Made by a program: the position numbers and the translations under genes. The notes beneath the pieces are model-generated. The model searched no databases. It worked only from the letters and a program-made list of their open reading frames with translations, and was not told the origin of the DNA. A stretch of DNA of 64,000 nt. It comes from Chelydra serpentina. Its lineage: Eukaryota; Chordata; Testudines; Chelydridae. Below, in pieces: positions 1 through 12,714 of this stretch. Positions within the stretch are counted from its first letter, which is position 1; each line of letters opens with the position of its first letter. Where the stretch lies: contig JBAIAC010000001.1 in NCBI GenBank assembly GCA_037349315.1, positions 3,844,001 to 3,908,000 on the forward strand, in the 5' to 3' direction.

Positions 1-254
1 TCAACATAGCTATCACCTCTAGCCGAGGGGGATTAACTATATCAACAGGAAAAAATGTACCATTTTAAGTGTAGATTTGCCTTAATATCGTTTGTTAATG
101 AGATTATAGATTCTGTTTGCCTTCAGCCACCTATGCAGATTTCTTTTACCAGAGCAAGTGTAATCTGTGTGGCATGTAGTGTATGGGACTGCAGCTGAGG
201 CTAAATGAGATAAGAGCTAAAACAAGTCCAAAAATTTTGGGTCACATCTGTTCC

Positions 255-392
255 ATTCTATGCATCCGACAAAGTGGATTGTAGTCCACGAAAGCTTATG
301 CTGAAATAAATTTGTTAGTCTCTAAGGTGCCACAAGTATTCCTTTTCCTTTTTGCTGACACAGACTAACATGGCTACTACTCTGAAATCTGA
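255..392 (+). repeat. Abundant reptile-type interspersed repeat fragment
   Basis: The stretch contains CACGAAAGCTTATGCTGAA, then TTAGTCTCTAAGGTGCCACA, and CAGACTAACATGGCTACTAC near its end. I recognise these as parts of a repeat that is very common in turtle and crocodilian genomes. I am not sure of its class. No open frame of interest is present. Confidence 0.6.
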
Positions 393-719
393 AAAACAGT
401 TTGTCACCCCTTCCCCATGAGGCCTGGATCAACGATAACATCACACTCCTTGTCAGTGCCTGGCCCAAGCCAGGGAAGCTAACAATCCAAACTGTGGACC
501 AATCTGGGTGATGAATCTGGGTCACATACCACCTGAGGCACATTGTGCATATGCTAAGAAAAAGAAGACTCCCTTCCACTCCTTCCTCAAAAGTAACTCA
601 CTATTTTCACACAACTATCCACAAATTTATACGGTGACATCCTGCCCACACTGAAGTGAATGGGAGTTTTGCCATTGTCGTCAGTGGGTCAAGGATTTCA
701 CCCAAAGATTTTTAAAAGC

Positions 720-931
720 CACAAGGGATTATGATGATTATCTGCAAGGATGGGCAGGGATTGTGTCCCTAGCCTCTGTTTGCCAGAAGCTGGGAATGAA
801 CGACAGGGAATGGATCACTTGATGATTACCTGTTCTGTTCATTCCCTCTGCAGCAGCTGGCATTGGCCACTGTTGGAAGGTAGGATACTGGGCTAGGTGG
901 ACCTTTGGTCTGACCCCATATGGCCATTTTT
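720..931 (+). repeat. CR1/L3-type LINE 3' end
   Basis: The order of segments (GCCAGAAGCTGGGAATG, GGATCACTTGATGATTACCT, CATTGGCCACTGTTGGAAG, GATACTGGGCTAGGTGGACC, TTTGGTCTGACC) is the recognisable 3' untranslated end of an old CR1-clade LINE (L3-like). It is a 5'-truncated fragment without coding sequence. Confidence 0.75.
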
Positions 932-1625
932 ATTATCTAGTCTGACCTCTTGAATAATAATAGACCCTCACCCAGTAATTCCTGCATCAAACTCAATAAC
1001 TTGTTGTTGAACTTGACCCTATCATTTAGGAAATATATCCAGTCCTGATTTAAAGATTTCAAGTGATGGAGAATCTACTATATCCCTTGATGAGTTGTTC
1101 CAATGGTTAATTATCCACTTTGAATTTGTATAGCTTCAACTTCATAGAATCTCAGGGTTGGAAGGGACCTTAGGAGGTCATCGAGTCCCACCCCTGCTCA
1201 AAGCAGGACCAATCCCCAATTTTTTGCCCCATATCCCCAAATGGCCCCCTCAATGATTGAACTCACAACCCTGGCTTTAGCAAGCCAATGCTCAAACCAC
1301 TGAGCTATCCCTCCAGCCACTGCATCTTCTTATGCCTTTGCCTGCTGGATTAAAGAGCCCTCTTCCATTGGAAACTTTTTCCTTGTGTAGATACTTGCAG
1401 ACCCTAAACAAAATCACCTGTTGACCTTTATTTCAGAAAGCTAAGTTGACCAGGCTCCTTACATATTACACTGTAGGGCATGTTTTCCAGCCTTCTTGTG
1501 GCTTTTTTGAACCCTTTGCAATTTTTCAACATATTTTTCTAAATGTGAACACCAGAAATGGATGCAGTATTCTAGTAATGGTCTCATTAATAATCCCTAA
1601 TGATTGTTTGGGTCATATCTCAAAA
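932..1625 (-). repeat. Old CR1 LINE fragment, split by a SINE
   Basis: The flanks 932-1141 and 1315-1625 read as one decayed CR1 copy on the minus strand when the SINE at 1142-1314 is removed. The left part ends in TATAGCTTCAACTTC and the right part resumes AGCCACTGCATCTTCTTATG, followed by TGCCTTTGCCTGCTGGATTA, a word also typical of CR1 3' regions. No intact reverse transcriptase frame remains. Confidence 0.65.
1142..1314 (-). mobile_element. tRNA-derived SINE with CR1 tail (tortoise Pol III/Cry SINE type)
   Basis: Read on the minus strand, the element opens with GGAGGGATAGCTCAGTGGTT, a tRNA-like head. A Pol III A box (TAGCTCAGTGG) lies at 1297-1307, and a B-box-like GAGTTCAATCA lies at 1254-1264, 33 bp further on. 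The tail (GGTCCTGCTTTGAGCAGG, then CCTTCCAACCCTGAGATTCT) is the CR1 LINE 3' end, used for mobilisation by CR1 reverse transcriptase. This head-tail arrangement is characteristic of the cryptodiran turtle Pol III SINE, so it is the best single clue to the organism. It inserted into an older CR1. Confidence 0.85.
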
Positions 1626-2824
1626 TGAACCAATTCATGTGTCATAAAAAGGTGTACTGGGGAATGGGAGGGGGTGGGTGAGAGGAGGTGATGTATTTTT
1701 AGTACCCCCAGGATCCTGCTGAGGAAGCAGAGTCCAGCTTACTTGTTCTTTCCAATCTAGTCATTGGGTTACATTGATTTATATCAGTTTATCGGTAGGC
1801 TATTTTCACAAGGAAATGGGCTAGACAATTACTTTTTTGATTTAATCAAGACTTAGAGTCTTCTGTACATTTGCAGTTGTTCCCCAGATTGGTGGTAGCA
1901 GTGGGGCATATACACCAATTGTGCAAAGCCAGAAGTCTGGCTCTAACACCATACCTCCCTTGAATGCATTTCCTCATGTTTTGTCAAAGAGCCTGAAAAG
2001 CAGTGTTTTAGTGGATGTAGACAATTAGGGCAGGTAACATCTTGCAGTTAGCCTCTTATCTGCATCCTTTCAGGTGTGCACATATGCATGGCCCAAGCCA
2101 GATTTACAGCCTACACATTTTTACAAATGTCACATATTACATTTATGATCCACCTTGGATGATTAATTTAAAATCTATATTTAATCAAAATGTATACCAG
2201 AGAGCTCTCAAAATAAATTGTTAAAACAAGACAAACTCTATTCCCTTGTGCACATTACTTACTTCCTCCACTTCACTCAGGTTGGACAGTGAAACTGAAT
2301 TGTTCAGATACACTTTTGTGCTTATCGTCAGTTTCACTCTCTGGCTCATGTACTTAGCATAGTGGTGCAGCGCTTGGGTTCCTAGTATTACAGGAGTTGG
2401 TTTACATTTAAACACAACAACTAAAAACCTCTTCATAGATAATTTAAACACAATTCATAAAAAAAAATTCAATCCTTATTTCAATTTGTATAAATCTTTT
2501 CTTACAAAGCCTTTATTCTGGGCCGATGTTACTTGACACTTTCCCTTTAAGTTTTAGTCCCCCTGTCAGAAAACACACACATGCACACTGCACCACAGAC
2601 CTGCAATATATATTACCTGGCCCTTATACAGATTTGTAAGGGCTTTCAAAGCTTTTCAGCCTGCCTTTGCTGCACTCAAGCACACAGGATGAAATTACAC
2701 AGGAGTAACACATTAGCCAATTCCTACCATGTCTTTCCTCAATGTATGGTCTTATGTATCATAAAAGCAGTTTTCAAAAATCATTGGATCAGATGCTTCA
2801 AATAAAGCCTTTCTAGAAGTTATG

Positions 2825-2947
2825 CTTTAGCCAACCACAAGTTACTGGGCTCAATGCTGGAGTAGCTGGATGGAAGTTAGTGGCTTGTGATATACAGAAG
2901 GTCAGACTAGATGATCTAATGGTCCCTTCTGGCCTTAAACTCTATGA
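2825..2947 (+). repeat. CR1 LINE 3' end fragment
   Basis: The segment runs through GTGGCTTGTGATATACAGAA, GGTCAGACTAGATGATCTAA, TGGTCCCTTCTGGCCTTAAA and CTCTATGAA, the usual end of many reptile CR1 copies. It is plus-strand and non-coding. Confidence 0.8.
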
Positions 2948-5175
2948 ATCCTTCTTTCTATATGGCATAGGAGAAGGATGAAAACAATGGAGACACTACC
3001 GGGAGAGAGATGAACTTTTTCAAAGAGGAAAGCCAGGGCTACATGTAAACTGAAGTTCCTCATGAAAAGTAGAATACTTCCACATGAAAAACTTCCAGGT
3101 TAAATGTAGGCACCCCGGCCCATTGGGAAATCTGAAGACATGTCCTAAACAGTTTAGATCTTGGGAACAGCAGCAACTCTGCACGGCAGAACACCTGAGT
3201 TTAGGATGCTCAGAGCAGTGCTAATTTGTATTCTGCACCTTTGACTCCCTATTGGAAAAGGGTGACGGTATGCCATTGGAATAGGGGACCCTTTGGCAGC
3301 ATGGTGCTGGAGTGAACTGTGCTGCAGGAAAGAGAAGCATGGCAGTGCAGGTTCTACATACAGAAAGCCTAATGCTCATTGAAGTGGGGACAGATATCCC
3401 ACAGATTATCAGGCTCAGTGTAAATGGTAGCCCCAACGTCTTTCAAGTGTTCTTCAACGCCTTCCCACCAACTGCACAAGGAGACAATTTTAGGAGGATT
3501 TCTTCCCTTCACAAAAGAAGACACACTTGTCCCATTATTTTGAAAGAGAAAATTAAATGTTTCCAGATTAAACAACTGTCAGTCATCTTTCAACTGGCAG
3601 GATTGAGCCTAATTTTCCTTCAGCAGGGTAATATCTGATCTAGCTCAGTGTAACAGAAATCAGGGTCGCCTCTAATTTTAAAATAAAATGTTATATCATC
3701 AGCATAGATTTAAATAAATAGCTTTCCATTTAAAATATCAGAATGTGAGGCATTCTGGAGAAATGATAGCCCTGGAAATCTAATCTGTCAAGCAACTTTA
3801 GCGCTGGAGCCCAAGACCACTGAGGTCAATGAAAAGATCCTTATTGACTTTCATGGACCTTTGACCATAACCCTGATATCTAATTGTAATTGGATTTATC
3901 CATACAAAATCAGTGTCACAGAAATTTCAAGACCAGAACTTCACAGCTTTAATGGCACATGAACATAGGTTTATTTAGTCTTTTTTTTTTTCATTTAATT
4001 GTAATCACTTTAACAGAATTTAAGAAACACTATAGATTCTAGTATCCTAAAAATCTTTACTGTGGCCTTCAATGAAATGCTGACCTTTTGCTGAAGCCAT
4101 TCTGAACAGCTGGAAAGAGATTTCAGAGAAAAACAGACCTTGCTGGTAGTTTTGTTATCTAGATGATGTTTAAATGAAAACTTGGTAATTAGGAGAATAG
4201 AAAAAATATGGGAGTTTTTAGCTGTCACTTTTTATTCAGTTCAGAGCAGCTTCTTCTACTCAAAAATAAAAAAGGTCACACAATGAACTGTATGGTCTGA
4301 ACTGTCAGATTAAACAAATGCACAATCATTGTGTAACTCCAGTGGCATTTTTATTCATTTCAAACCAATTAATTCACCCTTTTTTAGGCAACCTCCTTTC
4401 TTAGGAGAACATCACAAAGTGAATTACACGTACTGAGTAAAATTCTGCCCCACCTTCAGTAGACCACCTCTAGTATTGTTTAATTCTAGATAATGTACAT
4501 TATACTAATGTTCTTTAACAGTATTTTTAGGATGAAAGGTCAAATAAATGTCCTCTCTAATATCACCTAATGTATTCGTTATTGTTAGTGCTAAAGTGTT
4601 TGCAGAACCTTTTAACTTTCACATTTCTTGATGACTATATATTACCATTTTAACACAAAAGATAATATTGTGGCCTAATATGTATTTATTTAAGTCGAGT
4701 AATGTAAGACTTATTAAAAGTTAGGGAAAAAGATTGTGCCCAACAATTGGGAACATCTGTGAAATTCACTCCAGTGCAAAGGGCATGGCATTTAATTGCA
4801 GTTTAAATTGGATATGAGTGGCGCAGAGGGCATTTTGATTACCTTCTATCATGGGATAAATTCCTCCGAACTCCCCTCAGTGCCCTATCAAACATCCAGT
4901 GAGGTCAACAGAAAAATTCCCATTGACTTCAGTGTGAGTTGATCTACCCCTAAGAAAGTAAAGCTAGTGTGAATTGTGATTAGTTTCTGGTTATATCTTG
5001 TGATGGTTATTAACTGTTGCACAGCATGCATTTTGGATCCTATCCAATGTCTATTAAAATCAGTGGAAACACTCCCATTAATTTTAATGGGCTTTGAATA
5101 AGGGCCTTTATTTCTACAATTTTTGTTATGTTTTGTTTTATTTCCCCAGTAAGATGAAGTATAACTGCACACTAC

Positions 5176-5298
5176 CTGTCATAGCTTGTTGGTCATCCAC
5201 CATTAACTTTAAGCTTTTTCCTCGACGAACCACACGTACCGTGTGCCACTCATTATCATTGAGGTTATAGCCAGCAAAAAGGGTTTCTGGACCTTTGC
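5176..5298 (-). CDS. NRXN1: Neurexin-1 alpha, exon for middle of LNS4 (downstream of splice site 3)
   Basis: This 123-nt exon begins GC, completing a split codon, and continues [20 protein letters not shown], then [11 protein letters not shown], then MVDDQQAMT plus one base. The acceptor is ATATCCTACAG and the donor is [20 protein letters not shown] is a typical LNS core strand, and DDQQAMTG separates NRXN1 from NRXN3, whose sequence differs here as I recall. The exon is symmetric (phase 1 at both ends, 41 codons' worth). The residue after KSLKL is methionine (ATG), whereas the mammalian protein has threonine as I remember it; this could be a lineage substitution or a CpG-type change. The next exon lies beyond position 1. 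Confidence 0.96.
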
Positions 5299-7436
5299 CT
5301 GTAGGATATGCCAAACAGTCATTATGGAATATTTAAATCAGTCAACATGTGAACCTCACAGAGAGAAAGGAGAGAGAGAGAGAGAGGGAGACTGGCTGGA
5401 CCAATGTTAAAATTCACTGAAAGTTATAACAAGCAAGAAAAGTGACAAGCAAAGTTTATACAAATCTCAAAATATAGTACCATTACATTAGGACACTTTT
5501 AGCATTATTTAATGCTAAAGTAAATATAGTGAACCAGGCTGTCATAAATAGGCACAGTCAATACATACATTTTGGTTGCATATTTTAAAGCTCATACATG
5601 CTGGTAGAGATTTGGGTCTCAATCCTGTACTCAGGCAAATAGACCTTCATGTCAATGGGATTACTGGTGTAAGAAATAATATTAATCTAAACTGGGTTTA
5701 CAATAAACATAACCAGTTCACTGGGAAAAGGTGCAGAGCATATCTGTGATTGAAATATTTTTAATCACATCACTTCCTCTATTTGATTGTCCGTACCATA
5801 GCAGTAAATGAGGCTTGTTTGGACCTTTGGGAAGGTCAGTGTTGTTACCCTTACTTTCACTAATTTTTTCACTAGCATCCCCTAACAAATGTCTTCACTG
5901 TTGTCATTCCACACTTCAACATCCAAAGCGCACCTTTCCTTTTGACTCTGGGACACCCGTCTTGTAAACTGCTATTTTTGTAAGCAACATTATAGATTGA
6001 CTTTCATTGAAAAGTGGGAAGAATTATTCAATTTAAAAAATCTATGTGCTTTCTATGAAGACATGGCATTTGATCTGGGATAACACAGTTGTGACCACTG
6101 AAAACCATAAATAATGAATATTAAGGAAAATGCCCCCAAGAATGAAATGACTATGGAAATTGCACAGTATAATATTATGATCAGTGAATGGGGATCTCGG
6201 ATGGGGCAGGGTGAACAAGGTCATAGAGTCTGTGGATCTCTTCTGAATGTTCAAATGGCCCTGACATAGCAAGAGCAATATTACTATAATAAGCATAATT
6301 GTTTAAAGCAATATTGAGTGACTGAATCCCACAAAAGCAAGGAGAAAGGTCCCTCTCCATATATAACCCCTAAAATTATTTATATACATAATAATAAGAC
6401 CATTTTACATTGTTACATACATGGCTAGCACACCAGGATAGTGCCCTAGCTGTTAAGGAAGGAGTTAGAAAACCACTTATAATGGAAGATCAGGATAAAT
6501 AAAGAGGGGGCTCTTTTCTCTAGCCCTGATAGCTGTGCACTCTACAAAAAAATGTGCTGTGCACTCTACAAAAAGTATATAAATATTTAAATATAAAATG
6601 AGTCACTCCAGAAATTATTAATTTCCTGATTAATTATATGACATAAATAACCACTTCCCCCTTCATATAATCCCATCATGTTTTATGAGTGTGCATAATT
6701 TTTAGGGGCCATTAGATCTCATCCCACAGGAATGCAAAAAGCCCACAAACATTTGTTCTTAGCCACCAGTTTGGAATCGCCCTGCTGACTAGCATGTCAT
6801 TTGTGGCTGGATAGAAAGCATAAAAAGCATGTTTAAAGACTTCTGAGAGTGCTTCTATCCTCAGAGGCATTTTAACTTCAAGCTTCAGTCATGACCACGG
6901 GGACTCCACATAGTCCAAAATCGTGGCCACGGGCAAGAACTGCATCTAGTTTTGAAGTTTAAAAAAAGATCACTTCAATGTAAATGTCTTCTCATAACTG
7001 CAGGTGTTCAAAGAGGCAGTTTAGTAACGAGTATATTTAGTGTGTGTGAGCAATGGTTTCCATGCAGAAATGTGGGATTTGCAGGTGCATACACATTTTG
7101 TTTGGTTCAGCTATTTGGTTTCCTAATGCTTTAAAGCTTTCAAAGCAGCTCTGGAATTCACTTTCAACCCATTTTGGAAAGAGTCCCTGCTGCTTTGTCT
7201 GAGGCTTTAAAAGCTGCACTTTGTTTTCATATTCTTTTCTTAATACAGGCCATTTTTTTCAAATGAAAAGCCATCACCTAACCTGGCTGTTGTGATCCCA
7301 TGCTCGTTGCAATGTGGTTGGCTACAATTTGCAGGCACCCTGGTGTGGCTGCTCAGGCTCCTTGCGCATCACCTCCCCTTGCCCACCTATGTGGAGTGTA
7401 AGTAGTGCAGAGGGCCTCCTGCCTCCCCCTCCACAC

Positions 7437-7540
7437 CAAGCAGGAAAAAAGTAAACACATATTGTAACCAGTAAAGTAGAGAGGGTATTATTCTGACTAC
7501 ACATGGGGAGGGAGATAGATCTTCAATCGGTAACTTCACC
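7437..7540 (+). repeat. Short repeat, copy 1 of a local pair
   Basis: The segment contains GTAAACACATATTG, GTAAAGTAGAGAGGG and TATTATTCTGACTACACATG in the same order as 8537-8635, about 1.1 kb away. The two copies differ by scattered substitutions and small indels. It could be a local duplication or two members of an unnamed interspersed family. Confidence 0.7.
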
Positions 7541-8536
7541 CTGTATAACTGTTTCTCGAAGGCTGAAAACTGGTGTTCACTATAGAGATTATTCTCTATT
7601 ATTGCTATTACTTGACATTTCCCCATTAGACAAATTCACCTTGCGTGTTTGCTTACATTTTCTAAAGCTCACCCTGTGATGTGAGGAAAACCTTGGTTTG
7701 TAACTGCATGAATCCATTACTGAATTGTCCTGTGAGAGCATTGGTTCTTCTTCAGCTGTTTAACACAGATTGCTACTACATCTGAATATTGTATCTTCTG
7801 CACTTGATGCTTGTACATTCTATTGTTTCCAGATATGTACAATTGTTAAGCTCAACAAAAGTTAAAAATAACTTGGCAATTGTTATTCTAATACATTCCA
7901 TAATTTTGTCATCAATAGTGTGTAACTGAAAACAATGGCTTTGTATTTCATGGAAGCTATATTTGCACATCTGAAGGCAGAATGAACGTGCGTGTTCATA
8001 TATTAGATACAGATATAACACACAATGAATTTTAATGCCTCACTGCACTCTGGCCATTAATTTCCTCTGCTGGGACTACTTCTGACATTTCAAAAATCTC
8101 AGCAGCTTCAAAACACTTTTTAAAGAAAATAACCTGCCAGATAAATCTCCCCCTTCCCCATCTGCCTATCTTTCTAATGTGGCATTTCTCCTGCAAAATT
8201 ATAATGGCCTGGAGTCCCTGGACAGTCAAATATTCAGTCATCGACCCAGTAACAAGTTCTCTTTAGAAGCATGATTCTGTAATTTTTATGGCTGCCTGTT
8301 TATTGTTTCTAGTTGATTTCCTGTTCAAGCATGTTCAGTTTGTAAGTATAAAGATGGTTCTTCTAACTCGCAGTATTATAAACTAAACCTGGGATCAGAA
8401 AGTCAATTCGGTTCTTTCTGACTCACTCATCACCAATGATAAGAAAAAATCTGCAGCTGAGGCTTATTTAATGCTGTGAATGAGGGATGATGAAAAAGGG
8501 AATGTAGCTCATGATCTCAGAATTGCACAGAGCATG

Positions 8537-8635
8537 CACCAGCAGAAAAAAATAGTAAACATGTATTTGAATCTGTAAAGTAGGAAGGGTATTATTCTGA
8601 CTACACCTGGGGATGGGGAGAAATCCTCAGCTGAC
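8537..8635 (+). repeat. Short repeat, copy 2 of a local pair
   Basis: This is the partner of 7437-7540. It contains GTAAACATGTATTTG, GTAAAGTAGGAAGGG and TATTATTCTGACTACACCTG. The flanking sequence of the two copies differs, so the shared segment is about 80-100 bp. Confidence 0.7.
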
Positions 8636-10794
8636 ATAAATTGTCATAGCTCCATTCAATGAAACTATGAAAATTTATATCAGCTGAGGATCTGCCCCAT
8701 TGAAAAAATGGCATAATTTTTTAATGTGCACTTTTCTAAGCAAAACCTCACCTTAAAAATCCGATATCCAACAGTCAATCAGGACTAAGAATATACACTT
8801 TATATCCAGCATTACAATTAAACATACTCATGGAAGGTTCTGAGATATCAGAATTAAAAACCATGATATCGCTATGTATTTTTTTTTAAATTACATAATT
8901 CATAGAGATATTTTGAATGTATTTATATATTTTTATTCTCTCCCTCCGAGACATGTACAGTTTGACTCACAGGGCTGAGGGAATTTGCTGTACAGGTGGA
9001 GGGGTAAAAAAAATATTGTTATTCTAGGTTGGTTTTTCAAACAATTAATCTAATGCATGTGGCATATGCGAAATCCATGATGTTGCAGAGTGGTGTATAT
9101 CAGCACTTATTTGGATGACATGCATAGCTCATTTGTAGCTGTCTCTTGTGAAAGTAATGCAGCCACTCCATCCTTTATATCTAGACAGAGGGTGAGCAGT
9201 CTATAGATTTTTTTCACACAAACTATGAAGTGTATTGTAGCAGCGAGAGCCTGTGATTTTAAAAAATTAATTTACCTGCCCCGTAGTGATTAGATTAAAA
9301 CAACATTCAATACACTACTTGCCTGTGTACTAACATAAAACCTTTTACATTAAAGTCATATCTCTGGACTACATCATTAAAAACAAAAGTGTCTTCAACC
9401 ACAACATTCAGATTTTACTCCTGCTGGTGTATTGGACAACATGGAAAAGATGTAAATCAAATTATCAATGTTGCTGCAGTATAAATCTGTAAAGGCCCTT
9501 TCCCACGCCCCTTACTCACCTGAGCAGCCCTAATAAAGCAATACTGACTTCAAAAGGAGGGATAAATCCTGACTCAGGCAAACCCCTCCCTGAAATCAAT
9601 GGAATATTGACTTCAGTAAGTGTTCAGTAAAATGAGCCCAAACTTCAATATTTGACTCTGAATTATTAAAGGTGGCTGTCCAATGACTGCGAGCTAAACC
9701 TTAATTAACAAATTATTCTCTCTTGAGAAGGGACCACCTCCCTGCCGTATTTTCAGCTGTGACAAGAACCAACATAATGAAGGTCACTGATACTTCCTCC
9801 TCCCTCCTCTTTCCTTTAAGCTGCTACCACATCTGACGTTTGCCCACGTGGTTGAGGTTCAGTGCCGTGGGAGAGGGTTGAGACTGAGCATACTGGGGAC
9901 AGGACAGAGGCAGGGATGGTGCACATAATCACTTCTCTGTTCCTGTGGACATTATTTGAGAAAGAAAATATAGCCTATGGTGATATTATCTGTTCTTCGT
10001 AACTCTACTTGGGGTTTGGGGCCAGCCATGGCAGGGGGCAGTCCTGGCAGAGATTTCCTCCCACAGGAGGGATGATCTGCATCCCTGCTATCAGTGGAAT
10101 TGGTTTTCTGATGATTGCCATCTTGGCAGACACACCACCATTTCCCACAGCTAAGTGGCTTCATTTATGACAGGGGGGCACAAACAAAAAAGTAACCCTA
10201 AAAAGCAATGTAAATTTAAATTCAGAACTGAGGCCAGAGGGAGGCAACACTAATGGAATTTCTCTGATAATTTATCAAAGTGATCTGTGTGTCTTACAGG
10301 CCCCTTTCTGTGCTGGATCCAAAGAGGACAAAAATCTGTTACAGCTCCAGCTAGGGAGTCTTGTCTCATTCACTCATGCAGTAGCAGCTTGTGCTTTTAG
10401 CTCTGGTTTTAGGGTCCACATTATATTATTTTTAACTTGTTCAAATTTCTGTTGATTTATATTTTAATTAGTATTTATATGGATGGCACCCCTCACCAGA
10501 TTACAAAAGGCCCAAGAGCATAGTTTTCAAAACTTTCCATGGACTGATGCTATTCTGCTACTACTGTATCCTCATCTTATACTAGTCCCACAGTACTCAC
10601 TCTTCTGTTCTTCTCCTGGGGCTACTTTCTCCCCTCTCTCTAGATTCTGCTCAGTTTATTTTTGTCCTGCATAATGTACCCAGAATTCCTACCTCTGAGC
10701 CACTAATATTGCAAGTCAATCTATATTAAAGCTTTCCTTTTCAGGGGCAAAGATAGACAATGATCTGCACAAATGTATGTTGAAGAAGCTCCTG

Positions 10795-11224
10795 TAGAGC
10801 TGGGCAAAATTTTTTACACAAATAGTTTTTTCACCAAAAAAAATGCAGATTCGGGTCAATCAAAACAATTAGCAAATTCTGATAGATTTTGTTGAACTGT
10901 TTCAGCCAAAAAAGAAAAAAAAATCAGAACTGTCGATATAGTTCATTTTGGCATTATCAAAACAAAACATTTTGACTTTTCATTTTGGAAAGACATTTTG
11001 GAATTGCACTCAATTTTATTTAAAAAAATCAAAACATTTAAATAAACCCTGAAAATTAAACAAAACTCTTAATCTGACCTGCTTTCCCTCATTCCTTTGG
11101 TATTCTGAAAAAATAAATAAATCTGAAATGTGTCATTTTGGATCAACTCAGAATGATTTTTTCCCCTCTCCCAATTTTTCAGCTCAGCCAGTGAACTGAA
11201 AAATTGGTTATTCACACAACTCTA
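10795..11224. mobile_element. Non-autonomous hAT-type element, AT-rich, with target duplication
   Basis: The ends are imperfect inverted repeats (TAGAGCTGGGCAAAATT at the left; the right end reads TAGAGTTGTGTGAATAACC on the other strand). The element is flanked by AGCTCCTG (10787-10794) and AACTCCTG (11225-11232), a 7/8 match, which is the 8-bp duplication hAT transposases make. The 430-bp interior is AT-rich with no coding frame. Related decayed sequence occurs at 46888-46985 and 63075-63427. Confidence 0.72.
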
Positions 11225-12485
11225 AACTCCTGTTCCCTTAGCTGAAATCTAATCTGAGCTATGCTATAGCTGGCTCTATTTCATACTTTTGCAGTCTTAA
11301 GTAACTGATAGATTTCAGAGTACTTATACTGAATGGATAGGGCCAAATTAATAAATGTAGAGGCATGGTGGCTCCCACAAATTTTCTCCTGTACTCATTG
11401 TGTGTATAAAATATGCATTTGCATGTATAAAACAGGTAATTGTTTCCATTTTAATCTCTTTGCACAGGAAAATGCAGGTATTTTGCATAAAAAGTACAGG
11501 TGCACAAATTTTACAATTGCAATTTTCCATTATAAAAAAACACATTTGAAAGCTAAGTTCAAAACTGTCTAAGCCGCGTGCCTAAAGTTACCTCCCTATT
11601 AAGGCACCTAAATATGGTGTCTGTAATCCTCTAGTAACTTCATCAAGACTATAGATGCTCAGAGCTTCTGATAAATCATTCATTTAGATGCCTAAATTGG
11701 GATTTGATTGTCTAACATTAGACCCTGTGCTTGAAAATTCTGACCTTAGGCCTCAAGTGTTCCAATTCTTAGAGGTCTGGACACAGCTTCACAATCATTT
11801 CCACAATTATTGGCTTGCTTTCTTCCCAGATCTCAATCCTGCTACACAAGCCAAGGTAAAGGGTGTTTAAATAAACTATTTGAAGGAAAAAGAATAATCG
11901 GTTAAAACAAAATTAATTCACTTAGCCTCAAACAACTAGCTTGTAGTTTTGCACCAAAACAGACCCCTAAAAATGAAAGTCTAGTTTTCTGAGGAAAAGA
12001 GAAAAACTCCTGTTTCCTGCTAAAATTAAATCACCCACAATGAAACACATACAAAATGTCAAATCAGACTTGTTAGGAATATTCAATAACATATGCATAG
12101 ATGGAACTTGAAATCTTATGTATGTGGAAAGTGAAATGGATACTGAATAGTTCAGGGGATTGATAATGGGATATACAGATACCAAGCCCAAGGTACTTGC
12201 AGGCAAAAGTTATTATGATCTGACAGCTATTCATTTGCCTTTAGAAAACGAGTTGGTGGTCTCAGTTTAGCTTCCTAGTAGAAAAACTTTCACATCACAA
12301 AATCAGCCACCACACTCAGCATTAATTAGGAGTCTCCATCACAGACATTAAGGACTCAATACATACGGATGGTGAAATCTTGACCTCACTGAAGTCAGTA
12401 ACAAAACTCCCATTGACTTCCGTGAAGTCAGGTTTTCAGCTGGAGTCTCTTAGTGCTAGAGTCCTGCATTGGGTTGGGACACAGA

Positions 12486-12714
12486 GGGTATGTCTACACT
12501 GAAATTAGACTACCATGCCAGCTGACTTGGGCTCGTGGTGCAGATGTTTGGGCTCAGGCTGCAGCTCGAGCTCTGGGACCCTCGCAGAGCTCAGGCTCCA
12601 GCCCGAGCCTGAATGTTTACTCTGCAGTTAAACAACTCCTTAGCCTGAGCCTCATGAGCCCAAGTCAGCTGGCATGAGGCAGCCACAGGTGTCTAACTGA
12701 GTGTAGATATGCCC
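12486..12714. mobile_element. Miniature inverted-repeat element (palindromic)
   Basis: GGGTATGTCTACACT at 12486-12500 is matched by the inverted AGTGTAGATATGCCC at 12700-12714. Further inside, CATGCCAGCTGACTTGGGCT pairs with AGCCCAAGTCAGCTGGCATG, so most of the 229 bp can fold into one long hairpin. It has no coding capacity. A second, more decayed member lies at 62777-62936. I did not find a clean target duplication. Confidence 0.75.

Larger units (their letters stand above)
1..5175 (-). other. NRXN1: NRXN1 intron (downstream of LNS4 exon), partial
   Basis: This is intron from the GTAGTG donor at 5175 to the window edge. It contains the CR1, SINE and other repeat fragments listed separately between 255 and 2947. 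From 2948 to 5175 the sequence is AT-rich with many stops in all frames and no convincing exon or RNA gene. Short modules containing CATTGACTTC-type words occur near 650, 3815, 4900 and 5060 and look like degraded interspersed repeats. Confidence 0.85.

Noticed and set aside
1254..1314. tRNA-like sequence with A and B boxes
   Set aside because: It is the head of a SINE with a CR1 tail, with a weak B box and no full cloverleaf in the 3' half, so it is not a tRNA gene.
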